Part shown: positions 7,363 through 11,101 of the stretch, piece after piece
Layout: every line of letters begins with the position of its first letter
Position numbering within the stretch: position 1 is the first letter of the stretch
Translations under genes and position numbers: made by a program
NCBI GenBank assembly: GCA_943328885.2
Contig: CALQBT020000040.1
Coordinates: 1-11,101 of the forward strand
Length of the DNA stretch: 11,101 bases
Source of the DNA: Bordetella parapertussis
Lineage (GTDB): Bacteria; Pseudomonadota; Gammaproteobacteria; Burkholderiales; Burkholderiaceae_C
Direction: 5' to 3'
The notes under the pieces: model-generated
The model's database searches: none
What the model was told of the DNA's origin: nothing
What the model saw: only the letters and a program-made list of their open reading frames with translations

Positions 7363-7647
7363 CTTCACCCGCCCCTGCTCCACCGCCTCGCGCAGCAGCG
7401 CATTCAGGCGGGTTTGCCAGCCACGCCTGCTGGCCTTGAGACCCGCAAGCACATCCGCGTCAATGCGCATGCTCAGCGTCGGCCGGCGCACGGGAACAGG
7501 TGGGCGACCTCGCAGGGGGCGCAGGCTCGCCAGTTCGGCATCAGTCAAGGGCTGGGCATCAGGGTCGCTCAAGGCCGCTGCCGTGATGGCCGCATCCTCC
7601 TGGGGTATCGGCAGGATGACCCTCCGTCAGGACCGCGTTTTAAGCAT
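7360..7647 (-). pseudogene. brnA: BrnA-type antitoxin with a stop at codon 7
   Basis: BrnA is the DNA-binding antitoxin that neutralises BrnT ribonuclease and represses the brnTA operon. From ATG at 7647 the frame reads six codons (MLKTRS), then TGA at plus-strand 7627-7629. After that comes an uninterrupted BrnA sequence: ILPIPQEDAAITAAAL, LTDAELASLRPLRGRPP, then the ribbon-helix-helix part with LSMRIDADVLAGLK and the hallmark GWQTRLNALLREAV. The ATG overlaps the end of brnT by 8 nt, the usual operon arrangement, which shows that the codon-7 stop truncates the original gene. Translation could restart downstream: an AGGAGG-like ACGGAGG follows the stop, and an in-frame TTG at 7572 would give 70 residues that keep the DNA-binding part. 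Whether any product is made is unknown. Confidence 0.75.
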
Positions 7648-7722
7648 GGTTGACATATTCGGATGCCTCTCTGTTGTTGGCCTTGCGCAGGCTGATGATT
7701 CGCCGCACCACTTTGACGGTGC
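7640..7722 (-). pseudogene. brnT: BrnT toxin, C-terminal fragment only
   Basis: The last 27 or so codons before the TAA at 7640-7642 read TVKVVRRIISLRKANNREASEYVNHA. This is the conserved C-terminal strand and R-I-I-S-x-R-K-A helix of BrnT ribonuclease toxins (about 90 residues when whole). The frame continues rightward only into the end of the sugar transferase gene, whose stop codon is at 7723. The join therefore lies at about 7722 and the catalytic N-terminal two thirds are gone. No toxin activity is expected. The antitoxin frame follows directly, overlapping by 8 nt. Confidence 0.75.
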
Positions 7723-8313
7723 CTAGCGTTTTAACAGCATCTTCAGCGTGCGGCCGAGCACTGCCAGGTCTGAGCCCAGCGTCGCGCGTTCGGCGTAATC
7801 GGCTTGCAGCGCGAGCTTGGCTGGGAGGATGGTCTCGATGTAGGCTTGCTCGGGGTCCGCGGCGCCAGCCAGCAGCGTGATCTCGTCGAGGTGGGCCAGC
7901 GAGGCCGGGTCGGTGATGCCCGGGCGCACGGCCAGCACCCGCGCCCGCATCTCGGCCGGGTAATGCGCCACGAAGCGCGGCACCTCGGGTCGCGGCCCGA
8001 CCAGGCTCATCGCACCGCCCAGCACGTCGATGAACTGCGGCAATTCGTCGAGGCGGTAGTGGCGAAGCACATGGCCGACACGGGTGATGCGGTGGTCGTG
8101 CGCCACAGTGATTTGCGGGCCGGGCGCATCGGCCTGCATGGTGCGGAACTTGTGGATCTGAAACAGCACGCCGTGGCGGCCAACCCGCTGCTGCCTAAAG
8201 AACACTGGCCCAGAGGAGTCGAGCCGGATCGCCAGCGCCACCAACGCGAGCAGCGGTGACAGCAGCAGCAGCGCCAGCGCAGCGCCGAGCAGGTCGAACA
8301 GGCGTTTGGCCAT
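7723..8313 (-). CDS. Phosphoglycosyl transferase (bacterial sugar transferase, PglC type)
   Basis: Moves a phospho-sugar from a UDP-sugar to undecaprenyl phosphate at the inner membrane, starting assembly of a surface glycan or glycoprotein glycan. The 196-residue product is the small monotopic type. A hydrophobic re-entrant segment lies at about 7-29. GPVFFRQQRVGRHG and HKFRTM follow at 35-59, and the catalytic pair Asp89-Glu90 sits in HYRLDELPQ ahead of MSLVGPRPE. The length equals that of Campylobacter PglC, so it lacks the extra helices of WcaJ/WbaP proteins. The sugar donor cannot be read, but the adjacent aminotransferase suggests an amino-sugar such as a bacillosamine-like residue. It begins 25 nt after the aminotransferase stop, so the two are co-transcribed. 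Its 3' end coincides with the brnT deletion join, yet the C-terminus looks natural. Confidence 0.92.
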   Translation of the reverse strand: MAKRLFDLLGAALALLLLSPLLALVALAIRLDSSGPVFFRQQRVGRHGVLFQIHKFRTMQADAPGPQITVAHDHRITRVGHVLRHYRLDELPQFIDVLGGAMSLVGPRPEVPRFVAHYPAEMRARVLAVRPGITDPASLAHLDEITLLAGAADPEQAYIETILPAKLALQADYAERATLGSDLAVLGRTLKMLLKR

Positions 8314-8338
8314 CGCAGCGCGCGGTGCTGGCAGGGTC

Positions 8339-9535
8339 TCAGGGGCGCGCCAGCAGGCCGCGCACCGCGGCGATCACCCGCTCGACATCGGCCTCGCTCA
8401 TCAGGCTGTAGATCGGCAGGCTCAGCATCTGCTCGTAAGCATGCTGGCTGGCCGGGAAGTTCTTGGCCTGCAACTGGTAGCGGTCGCGCCAATAGGGTTG
8501 CAGGTGCAGCGGGATGTAGTGAACGCTGCAGCCTATGCCTTGCGCGAACAAGCGCTCGATGAAGGCGTCGCGGCCCATGCCAGCCTCGGGCCGCAGGCGC
8601 AGCACGTACAGATGCCAGGGATGGATCTGGCCCGACGGCGCCTCGGGCGCGGTGATCACCGGCAGATCGGCAAAAGCGGCGTTGTAGCGCGCTGCGATCG
8701 TCGCCCGATGCTGGGCGAAGGCGTGGGCCTTCTTCAACTGGTGGATGCCCAGCGCCGCCGCGATATCGGTGAGGTTGTACTTGAAGCCCGGCGCGACGAT
8801 CTCGTAATACCAGCTCGGCACGGTGGCGGTGAAGCGGTCGAAGGCGTCGCGGCTCATGCCGTGCAGACGCATGATCTGCGCCCGCTTGGCCAGCGCGGCG
8901 TCGCGCGTGACGAGCATGCCGCCCTCGCCAGTGGTGATGGTCTTGTTGGCGTAGAAGCTGAACACCGTGGCGTCGCTGGCCAGCGTGCCCACGCGCGCGC
9001 CAGCGCTGGTGCTGGGCAAGGCGTGGGCGGCGTCTTCGACCACCTTCAGCCCGTGGCGCTGCGCGATGGCCAGGATCGCAGGCATGTCGGCGGCCAGACC
9101 GGCATAGTGCACCGGGATGATCGCGCGGGTTCTGGGCGTGATGGCGGCCTCGATCAGCGCCGGGTCGATGTTGAGCGTGGCCGGGTCTATGTCGACGAGC
9201 TTGACGTCGGCGCCGAGGTAGCGCACGACCTCGGCCGTGGCCGTGAAGGTGTGGGTGGTGGTGATCACCTCGTCACCCGGGACTATGCCCAGGGCTTCGA
9301 GCGCCAGGTGCAGCCCGGCGGTGGCCGAGTTCACCGCGATGCAGTGCAACCCTTCGATGTCGTCGCCCGCATCCCCCAGCCAGGCTTTGAAATCGGCCTC
9401 GAAGCGCCTGGCCTTGGGCCCGGTGGTGATCCAGCCGCTGCGCAGCGTGTCGACCACCTCGGCGATGTCGTCCTCGCCGATCTCGGGCAGGGCGAAGGGC
9501 AGGAAGGGGAGCGTGGACGGAACGGTGGGGTTCAT
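8339..9535 (-). CDS. DegT/DnrJ/EryC1/StrS family sugar-nucleotide aminotransferase
   Basis: PLP-dependent enzyme that transfers an amino group, usually from glutamate, to a keto-sugar nucleotide, making an amino-sugar for glycan synthesis. The 398-residue product has the family layout: [19 protein letters not shown] near the N-terminus, [45 protein letters not shown] with the cofactor-contacting aspartate, and the Schiff-base lysine Lys198 in [33 protein letters not shown] and [10 protein letters not shown] follow. The best-matching subfamily seems to be the PglE/WbpE-like C4 aminotransferases, but that needs a tree. It lies directly upstream of the phosphoglycosyl transferase in a two-gene unit. 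The Shine-Dalgarno sequence before ATG 9535 is weak. The divergent 133-bp spacer to the Uma2 gene probably holds its promoter, though no clear -35/-10 pair was found. Confidence 0.92.
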   Translation of the reverse strand: MNPTVPSTLPFLPFALPEIGEDDIAEVVDTLRSGWITTGPKARRFEADFKAWLGDAGDDIEGLHCIAVNSATAGLHLALEALGIVPGDEVITTTHTFTATAEVVRYLGADVKLVDIDPATLNIDPALIEAAITPRTRAIIPVHYAGLAADMPAILAIAQRHGLKVVEDAAHALPSTSAGARVGTLASDATVFSFYANKTITTGEGGMLVTRDAALAKRAQIMRLHGMSRDAFDRFTATVPSWYYEIVAPGFKYNLTDIAAALGIHQLKKAHAFAQHRATIAARYNAAFADLPVITAPEAPSGQIHPWHLYVLRLRPEAGMGRDAFIERLFAQGIGCSVHYIPLHLQPYWRDRYQLQAKNFPASQHAYEQMLSLPIYSLMSEADVERVIAAVRGLLARP

Positions 9536-9656
9536 GCGCGGGGGGCTGGGTCGGCGGGCTAGGCCGCAGGGTTGACGGCCTGGGCGGAACCGGTAATTTT
9601 ACGGCCGACGGTCAAGGTGAATTGCGGCGGCGCGGACGGCTTCACAATGACGGTTT

Positions 9657-9661
9657 GGAAG
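9657..9661 (+). promoter_or_regulatory. Ribosome-binding site of the Uma2 gene
   Basis: GGAAG lies 7 nt before ATG 9669, supporting this start over other possible starts nearby. The 133-bp spacer (9536-9668) otherwise shows only a short AT-rich patch, GTAATTTTAC at 9592-9601. Confidence 0.45.
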
Positions 9662-9668
9662 TGCCGCC

Positions 9669-10232
9669 ATGGCCTGGGTGCAGCAAAAAATGTCGATTGA
9701 CGAATTCCTGGCCTGGGAGAACGAACAAGCCGAGCGCCATGAGCTCTTCCGAGGTGAGGTGTTTGCGATGGTGGGCGGGCGGCGCACGCATGGGCGGGTG
9801 GTGTCCAACCTCAATCGACGGCTGAACGAACAACTGGACGGCACGCCCTGCCAGGTCTTCTCCGAGTCGATGAAGATCCAGGTCGCCGCCGACTCCATCC
9901 TCTACCCCGACCTGTTCGTCACCTGCGACAAGGCCGACCTGGCCACGGACATCATCTTCCGCGCGCCGACGCTGGTGATCGAGCTGCTGTCGCCCAGCGC
10001 CCAGGCTTACGACCGCAGCCAGAAGTTCGCGCTCTACCGGCAGTTGGCGTCCTTGCAGGAGTACATCCTGGTCGACCCGGACACGCGCCGGGTGGAGGGA
10101 TTCCGGCGCAGCGAGGACGGCCTGTGGGTGCTGCACGACATGAGCCAGGACGCGCTACTGCAGGCCGATAGCGTCGGCTGCAAGGTGGCGATGGCCGAGG
10201 TTTTTCAGGGCATGGAGCCGACGGAAATCTAA
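9669..10232 (+). CDS. Uma2 family protein (PD-(D/E)XK nuclease fold, DUF820)
   Basis: A 187-residue protein with the Uma2 pattern. It starts MSIDEFLAWENEQAERHEL with FRGEVFAMVGG. The core has the presumed metal ligands Asp81 in YPDLFVTCD and Glu105 in PTLVIELLSPS, followed by ALYRQLASLQEYILVDP. The fold is that of PD-(D/E)XK nucleases, but the cellular role of Uma2 proteins is unclear; they are extremely abundant in cyanobacteria and scattered elsewhere. Here it is the only plus-strand gene in a minus-strand glycan locus, divergent from the aminotransferase and ending 18 nt from the convergent methyltransferase stop. This suggests a later insertion as an independent unit. The gene is intact and has composition similar to its neighbours. 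Confidence 0.88.
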   Translation: MAWVQQKMSIDEFLAWENEQAERHELFRGEVFAMVGGRRTHGRVVSNLNRRLNEQLDGTPCQVFSESMKIQVAADSILYPDLFVTCDKADLATDIIFRAPTLVIELLSPSAQAYDRSQKFALYRQLASLQEYILVDPDTRRVEGFRRSEDGLWVLHDMSQDALLQADSVGCKVAMAEVFQGMEPTEI

Positions 10233-10250
10233 GCCCTTGCCCGGCTGAGC

Positions 10251-10970
10251 TCAGGCGCTTGGCGGCTTTTCCAACCACACCAGCACATGGGTGCGCAGCA
10301 GGGGCAAGGCGTTGAAGACCGGGTACAGCCCCGGGTGCAGCCGGCACAAGGCGCGGGCGATCGGCGGGGCCAGCGTGAGCCTTTGGCTGACGACCCGCGC
10401 CTGCGGGAACAGCTGGCGGATGCGTGCCAGCGGCACGCCGCGCACATCCGGGTTGCGCGGGTTGTTGTAGACGAAGTCGTACCACAGCACGCCGCCGCCG
10501 GGCGCCACCCAGCGCCACATCGCCGCGGCCAGATCTTGCTGGAAGCCGTCGTCGAGCAGCGACGAGAAGACGGTGGACTGGAACACGATGTCGCGGCTGG
10601 CCGGGGCGATGGCCAAGGCACTGGCGTCGCCGCCCCACAGCGTCAGCGCCTCGGGCAGCACCTGGCGGGCGCGGGCCAGGCGCTCGGGCAGCAGTTCGGC
10701 GCCGGCCAGGTTCTCGGGCGCGAAGCCCAGACGCAGCAACTCGAGCAGGTTGCCGCCCGCACCGCTGCCCACTTCGAGCAAACGCAGCCGCGACAGGTCT
10801 GAGAACCCGAGCCGAACGAACAGCTTGAGCATCGCGCGCTGGCGTTCCTGCACGCCTTGCCAGACCTCGGGTCGCAGCAGGCTGTAGCGGTCGGCCAGGC
10901 CGAGCGTCTGGCGGCGCGCGTAGCGCTCGACCACTGCCTGCGTTTCGTCGGCACGGCGCTCGTCGCTCAT
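10251..10970 (-). CDS. Class I SAM-dependent methyltransferase
   Basis: The 239-residue product has a Rossmann-type methyltransferase core: motif I LLEVGSGAGGN at about residues 64-74, an acidic second strand at GAELLPERL, GGDAS, and a DIVFQSTVFSSLLDDGF segment. It resembles Methyltransf_11/25 proteins in polysaccharide clusters; the acceptor (sugar hydroxyl or other) cannot be deduced. Its ATG at 10970 overlaps the stop of the upstream glycosyltransferase as ATGA, so the two are translated together and probably act on the same glycan. Its 3' end faces the Uma2 gene across 18 nt, with no room for a normal terminator. Confidence 0.88.
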   Translation of the reverse strand: MSDERRADETQAVVERYARRQTLGLADRYSLLRPEVWQGVQERQRAMLKLFVRLGFSDLSRLRLLEVGSGAGGNLLELLRLGFAPENLAGAELLPERLARARQVLPEALTLWGGDASALAIAPASRDIVFQSTVFSSLLDDGFQQDLAAAMWRWVAPGGGVLWYDFVYNNPRNPDVRGVPLARIRQLFPQARVVSQRLTLAPPIARALCRLHPGLYPVFNALPLLRTHVLVWLEKPPSA

Positions 10971-11101
10971 CGCCGCACCGCCTCGATGAAGCGCTGCGCC
11001 AGCACTGGGTAGCTGTGGCGGGCGAGCACGAAAGCGCGGCCGCGCTCGCCCATCGCGCGGCGCTCGGCGGCCGACAGCCGGCTCATCTGGCGCAGGCCGT
11101 C
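10967..11101 (-). CDS. Glycosyltransferase, C-terminal 44 residues (5' part outside window)
   Basis: The open frame enters from the right edge and ends at the TGA at 10967. The tail LSAAERRAMGERGRAFVLARHSYPVLAQRFIEAV has the usual closing pattern of GT4-type glycosyltransferases: an E-R-x-x-M-G-x-x-G-R turn, then a helix with H-S/Y-P-V-L-A-x-R-F. With so little sequence, family membership is likely but not proven. The ATGA overlap with the methyltransferase places it in the same operon, which would start beyond the window. Confidence 0.65.
   Translation of the reverse strand, partial: DGLRQMSRLSAAERRAMGERGRAFVLARHSYPVLAQRFIEAVRR

Noticed and set aside
8306..9562. A 418-codon plus-strand open frame opposite the aminotransferase
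   Set aside because: Antisense shadow; low-complexity glycine/arginine/valine sequence and no family motif.
9592..9601. Short palindrome GTAATTTTAC in the Uma2/aminotransferase spacer
   Set aside because: Only 4-bp arms with a 2-bp centre and no aligned promoter; expected by chance.

Overview
This is a GC-rich window. Its gene families and codon use fit a betaproteobacterium, probably of the order Burkholderiales. That is inferred from protein style alone, because no rRNA or other phylogenetic marker is present. No rRNA, tRNA, CRISPR array or complete insertion sequence was found.

Left part (1-1700, minus strand): a gnd-zwf operon. It encodes a short-type 6-phosphogluconate dehydrogenase followed 3 nt later by glucose-6-phosphate dehydrogenase, which starts with GTG and runs off the left edge. 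Together they are the oxidative pentose phosphate (NAD(P)H-producing) steps. A 371-bp spacer between divergent genes follows, with three TGTCA boxes spaced exactly 10 bp apart in front of the next gene.

Middle part (2072-6385, plus strand): a large SulP anion transporter carrying STAS and cyclic-nucleotide-binding-like domains; a membrane-anchored, FMN-binding glutamate-synthase-like protein; and the first quarter of an acetolactate synthase-type, thiamine-diphosphate-dependent gene that is cut off at about 6301.

Accessory scar (about 6302-7722): a run of small broken or compact modules. It holds a DUF4160 gene with a 1-nt frameshift, coupled by an ATGA overlap to an intact DUF2442 gene with a C-terminal helix-turn-helix. 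This pair has a 19-bp perfect palindrome filling the spacer of its likely promoter. Next come a remnant that looks like a transposon-associated HTH protein with an in-frame stop, and a decayed BrnT/BrnA toxin-antitoxin pair on the minus strand. Of that pair, brnT survives only as its C-terminus and abuts the next gene, and brnA has a stop at codon 7.

Right part (7723-11101): a surface-glycan locus on the minus strand. In transcription order it has the tail of a GT4-like glycosyltransferase, a SAM methyltransferase (ATGA overlap), a DegT/DnrJ/EryC1/StrS sugar aminotransferase and a PglC-type phosphoglycosyl transferase. A Uma2-family nuclease-like gene on the plus strand interrupts it. The aminotransferase and phosphoglycosyl transferase would make an amino-sugar nucleotide and load it on undecaprenyl phosphate; the glycosyltransferase and methyltransferase would extend and modify the glycan.

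The most interesting region is the DUF4160/DUF2442-HTH operon with its operator-like palindrome and apparent leaderless start, set in a graveyard of toxin-antitoxin-like modules.
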